DNA of 64,000 nt from Chrysemys picta bellii (GCF_011386835.1 NC_088805.1:16612836-16676835), one strand, 5' to 3'. Shown: positions 18,036-32,035, numbered from the stretch's first letter. Notes: generated by a model not told the origin, from the sequence alone. Made by a program: numbers and translations.

Positions 18036-20859
18036 TAGCAGTTGGTTTAAACTTTACGATGATACTCCATTCCCTTGGATGTCTCTTTCCTGTCTTCTCT
18101 GCTCTGTCAACCAGATGGATTTCTCCCATTTTTAGAGTTTTTACATCCAACCTTAGCACTAAACTACATATTTTGCAGCAAGTATCTGTGGCAGTGGCAA
18201 TGAGAGAGGCATCTTTCCCTTACAGTTGTTTCTGTGCATCTGTTGCCAAGTGGTAAGGATGATTCAGAAAGACAAATCCAGTCCCATTGCTGTAATGTAT
18301 GTGGTCTTGATGAATCTAAATTTCTGTCAAGCCTACAGTACTTTCAGAGATTCAAAATCTACTGTCTTGAGCCTGGTCTCTGGCATTGACAGCCTATATA
18401 AAAGTAGCTGATATTCTTCAGTCCACAAAAGAATGTACATAGTTAGTTACCTGAAAAAAGCTTCTTCCTGGGTAGTAGTCATTGTCAACTGTTTTCTCTA
18501 CTATACATACTAGACTTCCTTGAGGAAGATTTACTCAGGTGACTGTCCTGCAAATGTTAGGACATGCCACCAAGGCAATGGCTTGTTGAAAGAACTCCTC
18601 AGAACTATAGTTTCCCCATATTTGCCTTTTAACTGAGTACTGCAAGCTGGATAGCTTTGCCTCCAGTTAGGTGATACATTTTAAGAATGTTGGTTCCTGT
18701 TGAACTTCCTCCCTGTTCTGTTTTTAGTACTGATAGTAAGATTCCATCAGTTTGGATTGGTGGATCTGAGGGTACGGAAATATGATTCTCTTAATCTTTC
18801 ATTATTCGTAAATATTTTTGCATGTCAGTTACAGCAATCTAGAACATCCTCCTGGTAGTTTAGTATGTTTCCTGTGGGTAATCAATTAATATTAGGAGTT
18901 CTGAAAATTTTCTCTTTTAGACAGTTTGTCTGAATACCAGGAAATCTTCTATAGAACACGGCCAAAAATGGGTGGGATTTGAAAATCTTACGACTATATT
19001 GGTACTGCTGCCTTTGACTTTTGTGATTAGCTGCAACTTATCAGTCCGAATTCATGTATGTGAGATACAGAAACACTGATAATTTTTCTTATCTTTAAAT
19101 TACAATTTCCTGTTCAGATCTCCTTCATTAAAACATGTTTTGTTTTTTTGTAGGACAAGGACTTAAAGGACTGGGCATGCTCAAACGTTGCTGTTCCTCT
19201 TCCCAGTTCTTGTATCCTTGGTCATATCTTATGGCCTATCTCAGCTTATCCACTAACTCCTTTGAGCCATTCAGGAGGGCAGTTACTGGTAGTTTTGGCT
19301 TTTTATGCTTTCAATTAATTCTTTAAGTCTGAAGAATTGTTATTGACAGTCCTATCCGTAATGCCCATTGTTGACCTGTTGCAGTACTGTACTATAAGTG
19401 CACCCACTGCTGACCATACTTTAACTGCTTGCTTTCTGGTTTGAAAGATGCAGTAGTTCCTTTCACTCCTGTATCATTAACCAAGCAGATAACTCATTAA
19501 CCCATAGAAGTTTGCACCATGAACTGTGTTTTTCTGATTTTACTGAAGTCACTGGCATTTTTTAGGGAAAGCTACTATTCAGGGCACTTTAAGTCAGTGA
19601 CATCCCGATTTTTTTGCACTTCGCCTTTATACAGTAACCGTTTACTCACAATGGGAACTCATTCGTATATACGCCATTACAGATTACAGCATAGGCCACA
19701 TTTGCATTAATCTTGCTTATGCACTTGTTTAGGTTTCTTATTCTGTACATAAAAAATTCTACAAAGCATATTAGTGAATATCTAGGAATCCAACTTAGTT
19801 AACAGAATTCATCTACCCATCTAGAACATTTTTTCCTATGTAGTGAAAAAAATCCTACATTTCCTCTGCCTTTTCTAAAAAGATAGTGGATACTTGTACC
19901 ATTCTGGAGGTATAGTACTTCCAAAGTTCATGCTATATGTAGTGTTTACGAGATTTATGCAAAAAGAATGAAAGTGGCAGCTCACTAATATATTTATTCA
20001 CTGTGTGTTGAAAGATTAATAAAGAACACAATGGCATATTTACCTAATTATGAATGTTTTCCTTAGTAGAAGGCATCCATATGCATTAGTAAGCAGAGAA
20101 ACCAAAATGTGCTGTTACTAAACTCAGTCTACTTACTATATATACCAATGAAACACTTCATATGAGGGTGATTAGTTTATATAACATTTGAATTTAATGA
20201 ATAACATTCAGGGTTCTTCCTGAGAGAAACACTGCATCTTTAAATGAGAAAGTTTGAATTTACTTTTGCTACTACTGCACGTCAGCATCTCAAGTTAATT
20301 TCTTGCAACCTACGTTATAATGATTTGTAATCAAGCCTCCGTGAGCTCGTGACGTGAAGTACTGTTCTCTTGTCAAGTACTATCAAACTTTTCTGATAAT
20401 GCTGAGTTAGGACAGCCAAACAAAGCTAGCACTAAATCATGTTTAAAACTGTATACCTTTTAATGATATTTTCAAGTATTTGTTACTGAAATTGTATAAT
20501 GTGGAGTTTCCTAGATGTTCTGTTCCAGTGCAGTGCCTCCTTTTCTTTCCCCACTGCTCTCTGTGGTGAGAAACTTGCCTTGTTTAAAATAATTACTGTG
20601 CCCTCGCATGACTGTTAAAGCTTTCTGTGCAAAGATGATTGTCTAAGTGCCACATGCCTATGATTGAAAAAAAATCTATTGTTACCTCTGAATTGTGTTC
20701 AGCTGAAATGCTATTCAACAAATAACTTAGGAAAACTAGTTTTATTTTTAGCTTTTCATTTCTCTGCTGTCTTTTCTCATTTTATTTTGGCAGCAGTGAA
20801 GAACGGATTGTATAAAGACTGCCTGCTAATATGAACAAAATGCACTTGTAATTCATGGA

Positions 20860-20865
20860 AATAAA
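20860..20865 (+). terminator. MAPK1: Proximal polyadenylation signal AATAAA
   Basis: This is a canonical hexamer in a conserved island (GAAATAAATTTAAATC), with T-rich sequence following within 30-60 bases. It would give a 3'UTR of about 1.7 kb. Confidence 0.65.
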
Positions 20866-23334
20866 TTTAAATCTTATATCTTCACATTAATATTAAGAAT
20901 TAGTTTTTGGTTTCCTTTTGGATAATGTGTTTGAATGGAAATCAGGTTCCGTTTGTTACTGTAGTGTGTATATAAGGATGCTTGCTGGTATGTTATCCCA
21001 GGCTTCCTCATAGCACTTCTCTGTCTGCTTTTCAAGATAATTTAGAAAGCCATTAACTTAGATTCTCAGTTTATAAGGGTGCTTACCAGATATAAAATTC
21101 TGAATTTTCATTTGTTGTAGGTGTTAGTCTGCCAAAACTAATTTTTAATAAACAAGGATTCCTCTTCAAAGGGCATTTTCTGCTAGAAAAATCCTGTGGT
21201 CCATGAATATCTTTGTTGCATACAATATATATTAAGAGCATTATCAGAACACTGCAAAGTTGATAATTTAATTGCTGGTATAGAGCCTATGCTAACAACT
21301 TTTCTACAATACTGCACTTGACTGTTGATACTAGTGTAAAAATCTCTTTTGACGTTTCTACGCATTATATCTTTACCAAAATACTTTCCTTGCTCGGTTT
21401 CTAAAAGCTAAACTATATCTAGGTGCCTGGACACTTGCATGATCATGGTCACTACAGGAGTTGATTTGGAAAAATATGGAAAGAAGACTGTTATTGAAAC
21501 ATTTAGTTTGTAACAACTCAACTTTAATTTATTAAGGAAGAGCTTTGGCAGCTTATTTCATGCACCCCTTTTCCCATTCATCTTTTAACCTTTTTCTTTT
21601 AAATATTAGATTTTTTAGTATTACGAATTTACTGTCAAGTTGCATCTCTAAAAAAGAGAAGCCATGGGTTTGATTTACTAACATCTGGTGCTTTGGCGCT
21701 TTCTTCCTTAGCTATTATTGCTGAATCAGATTGGCATGAAACCACTAACTGCTTTCATCAAAGTGTCATTGGATGATGTTGAGTTGAACTCATTGTCTCA
21801 ACTGCAGAAGCATGATTTTGTCAGGTTGGAGAATATTTTAAAAGAAGGTGCCTATAATAACAACACTGTTTTGTGAATTATTTCATCATTTCATGCTTGA
21901 TTTTCCTTGCCTATTCTGTGTATTTGTAGATTATATTTCTGGAAATTCCCATAGACTAGCAGAGAACCGAAAGGCATATTGTTATTGATGTGACACATAT
22001 GATATGCCTATTAATAGTAAAGACATTTTTCGTATAAGGAATGTAAACGGAACTATCAAAAACATTCCAACCTTTATAGATAAAGAAATGCAAATACATA
22101 AACATGTAATACAAGGAAATTCTGTTTTGGTGGCTCTGGTGATAAGCTTTTTGAGCTCTGCTTTCATGACTTTGGCATCAAAATTCCTCATATCAATATT
22201 TTAGATCGTATATAAAATTTGGAGTGTGCAATCCACAATACAGGGTGAACAGTGTAATGCACTATTTGCTTTCAGGAGTTGGGTATGATTACATGGCCAA
22301 ATGAAACCATAGATGAGTTAAGCATGGTTATCCTTAATGAACAAATGAGAGGAAAACCTGTTGTTGCTGCCACTGTAATGTGCTACAATATATTTATACC
22401 ATGTCACACACAGTCTGCTGAATAACTATACCGTAGATCTAAACTTTTATTAATATAGTTGCTTATGTTAGTGCAGTTTATGTAGCCCCCTGATTATTGA
22501 TAAACTTATTGATTGATTTTACAGCCAGTGATATGGTATAAATATATGTCCCTGCAGACATACAGATACGCACATGATTTAGGTCCCTTGCATAGTACTT
22601 TTATATTTGTACAGCAATGTCTTCAAGCAATCCCAAATTTTAGGGGAAATATTTTTGTAAATGCAGTGGCTTAAAAAAGGCACTGAACAATCCTTTTGCG
22701 TAAGTTTTGAACACATTGGTCTTTCAAATGGTTTAGTTGGTGATGATTGAAATACATCACACTAAGTGTACATTTAGTAAAATGAAGCATACAATGATAC
22801 TTGTAGCATGTGCTGGATCAAAACTATGTGATGCATTGGAAGACATTTAAAAGTTGGAATATCTTTGTAAATCCAGAACAAATTTGTAAAGGTTCGAGGG
22901 GATTTACTTATATTGTTGCCTTTTCTTGTGTTGTATCAGTGTGTAGAACACTCTTTTTAAAAAAAAAAAAAAATACTCGAACTGCTTTGTATTTGCGTTG
23001 TACTGTTGGTGCCTTCTTAGTCATGTACCCCCAAAGTCCTGCATAGCTAACTTAGTTACAATGGTAGGTTTAAAAGACAAAACAAAGGAAAATTTTATAA
23101 AAATCATTTTCTGTATGTTCTTATTCATTATATTGTAACAATTAAACATTTATATTGTGACAGAGTTGTGATTTGGTTAATCTGTATAGAACAATTGTAA
23201 GTAGCAAAGGTTTATATTTTGTCTTGATTCTTTTGATGTTGTAAAGGTACATAATTTTTTTTCAAAATCAGTTAACTGAATGTTCTGTTTGTTTCTGGCA
23301 TCTGACTCTTGTAAAAACAAATGCAAAGAAAATC

Positions 23335-23340
23335 ATTAAA
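23335..23340 (+). terminator. MAPK1: Distal polyadenylation signal ATTAAA
   Basis: This is the common variant hexamer in AATCATTAAATTGCGTTCCT. The surrounding island resembles the human gene at a comparable place. It would give a 3'UTR of about 4.2 kb. Confidence 0.6.
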
Positions 23341-23360
23341 TTGCGTTCCTGTATTACCAG

Positions 23361-26300
23361 TGTAGCATAGTATTGTGCATATATAGAATGACTGGAATTT
23401 CACTTTTTAATACTAATTGCAACCTTTTTACAAATCACCAATACATATTAGCTTATTACAATTTTATTTAAAAATTGACTTTATCAGTTTAACCTTTTAA
23501 TTGGTGACTATAACCTACATTAATCAAAATATTCTTTAAAAATATACAGGAAACTGATGTTTGGGGTTTTTGGGTCCTCCCTCCCTTCTCCCCCTCTCCC
23601 CATACATAAGTACTGTATACCTGGTTGAAATGAGAACTTGTGGTCATCCAAAAGTTGATAGGATAAATTCCCCACCAGTAGGCAGACCTTTGTTTAATGT
23701 TTGCAGCAATAAGGTTAAAAAGGCATCAGGGGCTTTCAAGTAAATGCTGAATACGTTGTAGTGCAAATAAATTCCAATGTATGAGGATTCTTTAGTCCTT
23801 TTGATACTTGATATTAATACATGATTTACACTTGTATAAGAAACTCTGTTGAGGAATTCGTTGTTACATTCAACAACTAGCATTTTGGGGTGCTAGTTAT
23901 TCAAACTAACTTTAGTTACAAGAAAAACAGATGCAAGTTACTTTTGCATCCCACGCTTTGGCTTCCTTGTGGAATTAGAGCCAGGCTTGTAATTCTGCTT
24001 GTGATCATGGACATGTTGCAAAGGAGTTGTAATTACATTCCTATTCCATTTGCCTTCGGATCTCTTATCTTTAGCCTTTTTTGGTTAACCTAATGCCTAC
24101 TGCTTTATTTTTTAATCTTTCTTTGTTAACCATACTGTTTAACTTTATTAACATTAAAAAAATCAATGTTTTGCCTGTGTAAAAGGGAGTTGAGTCAGGG
24201 TTATGGTTTGAAATTGGTGAGGGCAGTGTGAACTTAGCTGCTTTTCGTCGACATAACTCTGTAGTGCAGACCTGACCTGCTGTAATGGCACAGTGTATTT
24301 TGTGATTACATAGCAAAAGAATCTGCATGGAAGCTGCTCCTGGATCCCAGCTTTCACTTGAACAGTTTCTTGTTTTTTAGTTTGTGCAAATAACTTAGAA
24401 AACATGAGTATAAATATGCAGTGGTGCCTGTCAGCAGAGAGCCTGAAACAAGACAATCTCCGTAAATAGTAGTTAGCAGAATTACCGTGCATTCTCCCTG
24501 TGCTGTTCCATGGAGCCAGGGAGCGAGAAGTAAAGTCCCATTTGCAGTCAGGCAATGGGAAGAATTAGAAGTGTAGGCTGGTGAAATAGGCAGTGTATTA
24601 ATTAAATCAAATCTTAATGTATTGCTCTTTTCTGTATTAGCAAGATAATTAGATGGAAGACCCAAAGAAGTGTTTAAGATTCAGAGGTGCTGTATCTTTT
24701 CTGTAAATCTGATGTCTCTAATCAGCACTTCAGATGGTTGAAATATCTAGAAGGGATTTCCTTCAGGACTGTTCAGCTTGCACAAGTTTTACTCATCAGG
24801 CATGCAGTAAGTGATCTAACAAGCTCAGTTATCCTCTGAGGAAGCTTCATTGATTACTTTTTGATATTAGTAGGATCAGGGTCTTCAGTACAGTCGGATT
24901 CTGAACTGAAATCAAAGTATTTGAATTTGGTTATTTCCATTAAACCTCAAATTTTCTCTATGGTTGTCCTCTTTATTAAAAATAGTATTTTGAAGTCTTT
25001 AGACCATTGGATGGAGCATTCATTATCCTGATCCATACATACAGAATCTCTTCATTATATGAAAAGGATTATAGACACATCCTGACACACCCTAATGTGC
25101 AGACAAACCCCTCAATGGGAAAGTTTGATGCAAAGAGCCTCCCTGAATTCCAAGTAATTCAGATCCACAGGTCAGTATTGGCATACGTATTGACCCAATA
25201 AGTTCAGGTAGGACACTTGGATCCAAAATCCATCTCTGTTCTGATAGAGAAGCCAACTCAACAGATACAGGTGATGTTTTGTAGGAACATTATGGAATCT
25301 TCTAACATTTCTTGAATTCGGAGCAGTTCTTGTATTCAGCACTCCTATTCACTGGGGGATTCCCCACTGCTCTTGGGAACTTTAGCCTCTGAGGAACTAG
25401 TCTCTGGATCAGATTCTGAAAAGGCCTTCTACTTCAAATGCTCCCCTTCTAGGTATTTAAAATCTTTGAGTCGCCTGTGTGTAATGGACAACTATGTAAA
25501 TGGTTACGGCTGCTCACTTCCTAACCACTTCCCTGCATTTTCAAGACCCATCTTATCCCCCTTGCTTTTCCCCCTTCCGTGTGAGGTACTGGTATGACAA
25601 GTCAATTTACATGCAGTCATTGTAGCTTTGCAAACAGTCCTTGTAGCTTCACATGCCAAGATGTGCATAATTAGTTCGTGGTCACAAGAAGGTTGTATTT
25701 CCTTTTGGGGAAGAGTGTTCTCCCCCACCCCAAATAAGGTGCCAGTAGCACCTAACAATCATAGTGACTGACATTACATGCATATCTTCATAGCTAAAGC
25801 TGTGCTAATAAAAATTAACATATTTATTGGGGCATTTTTACAGCTGCCACCTTACCTACCAAAGGCAGGACTTTTAGATCATTCCAGAACAGGGTGAGCT
25901 TTCCCACTGGCATCCATCCAGAGCAAGAACTTCAGTACTGTCAAGACAAAGGACAAATCTACTAATTAGGATTTGTGAACATGGTCTTTGATGTGTCACC
26001 TTGGACTAAAGAGGGGAGGATATTTAACTAGTCATCTGGAAAGCCTTAGCATCTTCAGAAGGAAAAGACCATGAAGACCATGTGTAAGAAACTTTTGCTT
26101 ATGTTCTTCTCACTCAAGCTCTTTCAGATGAAAAAATTCTGAAGAGCTCTCAGCCACCTTTCTGGAGGGGGCTTCGGGTTGGGGCAGAACTCCCTTCCCC
26201 AAAAGGATTTGGCAGGAGGCTCTTTTACATTTCTCTTAATGTTGGAGCCAGATTGGGGGCATATTTTGGAAGGGTAGTCCTGTTTCTATTCAGTTAAACT

Positions 26301-29297
26301 CACCAGCTCTTCTTCAAAGGATTTTGACAGTTTACCAATCTTCTACAGCAGAGGTCAGTAGAGATAATTATATGGAAAATAAAAGGTTACTTTGCATAAC
26401 TAGTTCTGAGTTCTCCGCAATGAGTTTTGTGAAGGTTCTCTGCAGAGCCACACTGACCTATCTACTGACCTCCATGCTCTTTCAGCATTTTAAGATTAAG
26501 GGTGAAAACCTGTCCTCACTAAAGTAGATGGAAAGACTCTCATTGTCTTCAGTGGGTGCTAGAATTTCACCCTAGACATCAAACAGACAAAGAGAAACTG
26601 AGGACGTTTGGGGCCACAGGCTATTATTGCTTCAGAATACTATGATCTGCAGTTAGGACCCACAAGTGTATTGAATGATTCCAAGACTTAAGAGATGGCA
26701 CTCAATTCCTACACTGGGGATCTTCAGAGATTTCGCATTCAGAGAACTCTAGCTAGACTGTTAGTAAGTAGTTTTCCTTTCTCTAAGTGCCAGAATAGCC
26801 TTCGCTGTAACACTTTTATAACCCCTGAATAGGGGTGAATTGTTTTCCACTGTTTGTCTATTAAAGATATTTTGATGGATTCCCACTTCTGTTAAAGGGG
26901 GAATTTGTTATTTGATGGTTTGGGACTCATTTTGGTAAAGATGGTGGCTAAAGCTTTTACAAAATAGCTTTTCAGATTCCTCCTAAATCAAACACTATGT
27001 AGCTGAAGATCATAGTTAAAAACAGCATAACGTTCCTCAAGGTATTGCAAAGCTCTGAAATGGAGGCTTTGGGAAGCAAAGAATGCTTTGTGATCCATCA
27101 ATAATGTGAAGAGACACAGCAGCTTGCATGCTGAGTGACATTTGGGAGCTTTCTATGTTTGAAATTCTTCATGTGGTTAACATTCAAACTCTTAACATGC
27201 CCCACCATGCAAAAAGATATAATTGGCCCCAAGATCACTATTGTGTGTGTTTGTATGTATACAAATACATTTTTTAAAATGTCTCTCCTACACTATTAGT
27301 CTGTTTTGATCACTCTTGAGAAATCACAACACTAGCATGGTCCAGGCTGTCTCAGACACACAAAGTAAATTGTTTATCTTGTTTGTATAAATGGTAGATC
27401 CTTTGACCACCACACTTGGTGGAGCTAGTCCTGGCAGATGTCAACTGTAGGCTGGGCTGTCAAAGGGCAACTTTTAGTAGATGTGACGCCAGTGCAGACC
27501 GTGCAATCACAGCTGCTTTAACTGGCACTGTTGTAAAATTATTGTGTAGGTGAAAGTGAATAGCAATAGAAACTTAAACAGCTTAAAGCTTCTGCACTGA
27601 AAACTTGTCCCAGATAGAGGCAGTTTGATCTAGTGGACAGATCATAGAGATGGGAACATAGAATTTTGATTCTAGCTCTGCTCATAGAACTTGATGTGTG
27701 GGTTTGAGCAACTCACCTGCCCTCTGTTCCTCATCTCTAAAATGGAAATAAATATTACTAGTTCCAAGTATTACTGACAGTTATTTCCATTGTACATCTG
27801 GTAGGTTGCCCTTTCTTTTGATGGTAGGTAGCTTAGTCTCTGTCTCAGATGGCAGGGGATTCCTTTAGCATAGACATCTAATTGTATCTTATTTACTTGG
27901 TAGGGAATATGAACTGCAGCTATCATTAATTTTATTAGAGCTAATGCTAGACTTGAATACAAGTCCGATAGAAGAAAGGTCAGAGCATTTCCTATCTAGC
28001 CACAGTGCTTGTTATAGAACCTTTGAAAACTATACTTCCCTTCTATAAAAAGGGAATATAAAAGCATCCAAAATATGTTAAAACTTGAATTTATGATCAC
28101 TTAAAGATTTGGCATATGCCTTTTTTGGTTCGTTGTGATGTCTTAAGGCCTGAAAGACTTTTTTCTTACCTTTTAAAAAAAAAAAAATTAGAAAGTCACT
28201 CTGTCTAGGCTGGAGTATACTGACTTGAGAACTAGTGAAATAGACGCATCACAAAAATGAGTTGAACAATCAGGTGAAGGATTTTTAGTCACCGTTTTTA
28301 AAACTTATTTTTTTTTCTGACTCTTGTTTCACTTCAGTGACTGACACGTTTGGTAAAGGAAGTGTTGGTTAAAGCTCTAACTTATTTGCCTCTTCAGTTG
28401 AAGGTATTAAAACTAGCAAACATCTCTGAGACCTCTTGGGTGTTCACCAGCAAAACAAAGGAAGACCGAACTTGACACTCCTAATGTTTCTAGGGTTTTT
28501 TAAGCAAAAACTTCAGCCTTTTTATTAAAACATAAAAGCCTTTCAGGCCTTCTTTAAATAAAGAAATAAAACAACTCGTAAGCCAATTTTTTTTAAATCC
28601 TTTGTAGGCCACTTTTTAAGCTTAAATATTTGGATGAGTTTTGCTAAATTCTGCTAGTATAAGTGGTATAGCTTTCTGTTTTTACTTCAAGTAACTTGGC
28701 TATACGTAGGTTGTTATGGAAAACATTATGAAGCTAAACATGAGGTCACAAGATGCTCCATATGGGGAAAGGAGAACTGTGGTCAAATGTGGGGGAATAG
28801 AGTCAGGTCATAACTTAAATTAAAGTTCAGCTGTAAAAGAGAGGGTTTTTTTCTGTCATTGAAAATAGTAGCTTGGGGAAGGTGGTATTTTAGGAGAACT
28901 GTATTAGACTATTTACAGTTGAATTGCTGACATGTTTCACTGCACATTCCTTCAGGCATAATGTAGTGTTCTAGTGTTCCAAAGGTCTGCATGATTCAAG
29001 TGTGATAAACTTAATCACTGGTTTTCTCCTTGTGACAATAAGTGGTATGGTACCAAAAGCAAAAGCACAAAGATATTCTGTATGCAGTTAGTAGTGGAAA
29101 TAATAATTACTGTGCAAATTCTGTTTTAAAAGTTGCCTTCCCATTGTTTTGTTGGTTGTCACCAGAGCAGACTATGTTGGTTTGACAGTCTCTCCAGGCT
29201 ATTACAGCTGTGGGAGAGAGTGTCCTGACTGTCATTTTTTGTTTGGTTTTAGGGAGCTGCTACTACCATTTAATAGCGTTTAACAGCACACAATGGT
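23361..29297. other. Intergenic DNA, no gene seen
   Basis: This AT-rich stretch lies between MAPK1 and YPEL1. Apart from a MIR-like SINE near 27622-27790 and a CAATGGG-type MITE scrap near 26510-26580 (GTCTTCAGTGGGTGCTAGAA), nothing is recognised. The short ORFs are not supported as coding. A more distal MAPK1 polyadenylation site within the first part is possible. Confidence 0.7.
27622..27790 (+). repeat. MIR/CORE-type SINE
   Basis: A tRNA-like head (GATCTAGTGGACAGATCATA ... TTGATTCTAGCTCTGCTC) is followed by core words GTGGGTTTGAGCAACTCACC, TTCCTCATCTCTAAAATGGA and ATAAATATTACTAG. This order is the classic tRNA-derived core-SINE layout. It is well diverged and therefore old. Confidence 0.75.
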
Positions 29298-29510
29298 GGC
29301 TTCTGGTGCTATTTTAAATTTGTTTCTCCTGGTATAACTGTCTTAAGGTAGCTACCAAACTTTATTAATGGGTCTGTAGAGTTTCTCCAGACCTGTACCT
29401 ACCCATCTTTCCTCTGCAAGAAGGCCAGGCCCAGCACTGGTGGGTCTTGGATTTACCTTAAGAGGGGGGGAATCTGCTCTTCTTTGGTTTGGGATTCCAC
29501 TTGCATTAAA
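29298..29510 (+). repeat. 213-bp direct duplication, copy 1
   Basis: The 213 bases starting GGCTTCTGGTGCTATTTT and ending CACTTGCATTAAA recur without a difference I could find at 32036-32248, in the same orientation. The flanks differ on both sides. There are no terminal inverted repeats, poly(A) tail or matching target-site duplication. The repeat has no recognised family. Confidence 0.9.
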
Positions 29511-32035
29511 CTTAGACTCCAAACGTATAGGTAGTGGGGCTGTAAAAGATCATGGGACATTGTAACAAGCTGGCAAACAAGCTCAGTTGGACTGATAGTG
29601 GAGGAGAATGCACAAGCAATATGGAGTGCCTAGGAATTATCTCAAGTTCTGAGAGCCGAGAATTACCCAAAGGAATAATTGTACACAGTAGTTGTGAGTA
29701 TTTATTTCAGTGATTAATGCCTGCACTTCTTTGTTTGAACTAATAAATAGCCCCTCACACAAACAGCTTGAGCATCTGGTTTCCTGCTAAAATGGAACAT
29801 GACTCTCCATCACAGAGGTGATGTTCTTTCAGCCAGGTAACTATTTGATTGTGTTTGTGAATTCTCTGTTGCTATATAATTCCACCCCTTTGTTTCCAGT
29901 TATTCCTGACTTGCTTCTGGCCATGTAGCAAGGCAGTCCTATGTAATTTTACTATGTGATGGGTGTTTTTGTTTTCACTTGATGTCCTGCTCTAAAGGGA
30001 GAAGGAAAGATTGTATCTTCTCCCCACTTTCCTACATCTTGTAATTCTGCTGTTTCTATCAAAGGGTCAGTTCATGATAATTTCTTTGCTGTAGCAGTTC
30101 CTAGGGTGTGGAAATTGCTCCCCCTAGACACCTGTCTCCGCACATCCTTCCTCACTACTTTTAAATGCATCTGAAAACTATTTTTCTAGATAAATTTTTA
30201 GTTTTAACCTGTTAGCTTCCATAGAATCCACCCTGAGCCTACCTCCATCCATCCCTCCCTCCCTCTTTCCACCCCCACTTTTTTCATATTTGCTGCTAAT
30301 AGCATTTTAAATAGTGTAGTATTCCAAGTGCCTTGGAGTAGAGTTGTAAACCAAATTACCATGTACTTATCTGGCCAAGTTATCGATACTGTCAGTGAGA
30401 CAATAAAGTCTACAACAAAGTAGAGTGTTTTTTGGGGACCCTGTTCCTAACTGTCATTGCTGGGACACTCCTAAGCTCTACACCACACTGTACCCTCTTG
30501 TTGGGACGTGTACCTTGCTCTAAGAGATTTATATGAAGCATGAGGTCTGTGCTCTTACCAAAAAAAAATCTTTCTATGACTGCTACCTATACAGCAGTCC
30601 AGTGCCAGTAATAGATTCCAGGCAGTCATCACACTGAAAACAATCACTCCTGTAGCCAGTAATTTTGTAACGTAATTTGCTAGATGACGATGAAACACAT
30701 CAACACTAATGTCAAACTGGCCATCGATGTAGCAATTGTACTTCTTTATTATTTATCTCCAGCTTTCTGTATAGAAAGAGAATATACTTCAACGTAAGTT
30801 ATGGATGGAGGCTGGGGTTAGAAATCTGTTGCTGTGGTAGCATTTTGTCCTTGGAACCTGGCAGCTGCAGCAGGGTATTGTTAGTTTTCTACACAGTTGA
30901 GGGATCAGCAGAAAAGAGAGAGGGGATGACCTGTGTAAAGAATTCAGAAAAATAAAACACTCCATTTTAGTTCAAATATAGCAGTACTATTTTCCTTGTA
31001 TCCTCTTCAGGGCTGCTATTGTGTACCCACAAGGGGACCCAGCCAGTGGAAGGTCTGGCTGCTGCTGGAGATACGGTAGCAGGAAAAAAGTTGGGACGTG
31101 CAGAGAGGTGTCTAAGGTCAAGATCACCTCTAACTCCTGAAAAAAAAATGCATTAAGAAGTAGCATAAGCCTAAACAAGAGTTTAGTCTCTTTGGGGCAG
31201 AGACTGCCTTCTGCATCTTTGCATAAGGCCTACTACAATAGCGGCCTTTCAGCACTACCACAATACTAATCATTAATAATTCTAAGTTTCTGAGGGTGGT
31301 GCTTTGATGAGGCAGGATTGCCTTGAGGAAGCAATGGAATAGCTTAAATATGGTATTAGGCTAGGCTGAATTGGCTGTAGATTATCCACAGTGATGGGGG
31401 AAGGATAAACTGCATCCCATCCAAAGCTACCTGGATCTGGGATCTCCATGTGTGCATATATAGGGAGTACACTGACCCTCTGAACAGAAGCAGGTTCTCT
31501 TCACCATGGATTCATGAGACCGGGGTGGGGAGACTGTACTATTCAAAATATGCAGTCCTTAAAACCTGACATAGACACTTGCTAGGGTGGCTTGATAGTC
31601 TTCGCCTCCATGCCAATGCCACTACCTCCCATTGGTTTTTGTTTTGATGGGGAAAATTGCATCCTGTTTGACCAGAAGCAATCCCAATCAAAGTGAGATT
31701 TTTCTTAAGTCTTGACCCACTACCCACAAATTCCCTTGGAGGTAGCCTCTCCTCTCACTGTAGTTTTCAATTTAGGCTAGACTGGATAGAGGATTATGCA
31801 GCGGCAATGAAGTTTGTGACACTTGTATAAATATATGCAAATTGTCATACTCTTCCTTGAAGAAAGATAGCAGCAATTAACGAGTGGTGTCCATTTCAGC
31901 CTCTAAGGTGCTTTACTCAAAACATGCCAGTATTGCCTTGGTATTCACTTCCTCTGAAGTTGGATTCATGACGACATTTTTCTGTTAACTGAAATTTTGA
32001 ATGTATGTACTTTTTTACTTAAACCTATGAATCTA
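29511..32035. other. Intergenic DNA between the two 213-bp copies
   Basis: This is non-coding. It contains a CCATCC/CCCTCC-rich run near 30242-30270 and a LINE-tail-like fragment near 31185-31290. No gene is recognised. Confidence 0.7.
31185..31290 (+). repeat. CR1/L2-like LINE 3' tail fragment
   Basis: Words TCTTTGGGGCAGAGACTGCC and a later CACTACCACAATACTAATCA correspond, in order, to the tail family also present at 33420 and, inverted, at 43150. Confidence 0.55.

Larger units (their letters stand above)
15494..19153 (+). other. MAPK1: MAPK1 intron 8, inside the 3'UTR
   Basis: This 3.66 kb intron runs from GTACAT to TTTTTTTGTAG. It is inferred because the sequence just after 19153 (GACAAGGACTTAAAGGACTG) resembles the start of the non-coding terminal exon of human MAPK1, which is likewise spliced a few bases after the stop. 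The intron holds a (GT)n repeat at 16848-16888 and a foldback MITE near 17815-18035. Other ORFs here look random. Read-through into this intron would give an alternative 3' end, with AATAAA at about 15897. Confidence 0.8.
19154..23360 (+). other. MAPK1: MAPK1 exon 9, long 3'UTR
   Basis: This terminal non-coding exon is about 4.2 kb. Islands along its length match my recollection of the human MAPK1 3'UTR in the same order: TTGAAAGATGCAGTAGTTCC (19440s), GTCAGCATCTCAAGTT (20281), CCCACTGCTCTCTGTGGTGA (20560s), CTGCCTGCTAATATGAAC (20820s), CAGATTGGCATGAAACCACT (21727), and GTACTGTTGGTGCCTTCTTA (23000). Two polyadenylation signals are visible, at 20860 and 23335. The ORFs in this interval have no support as genes. 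The exact 3' end cannot be fixed from sequence alone. Confidence 0.85.

Noticed and set aside
24163..24665. Overlapping minus-strand ORFs of 103 and 130 codons in intergenic DNA
   Set aside because: Two frames overlap, no motif is recognisable, and the composition fits random AT-moderate DNA.
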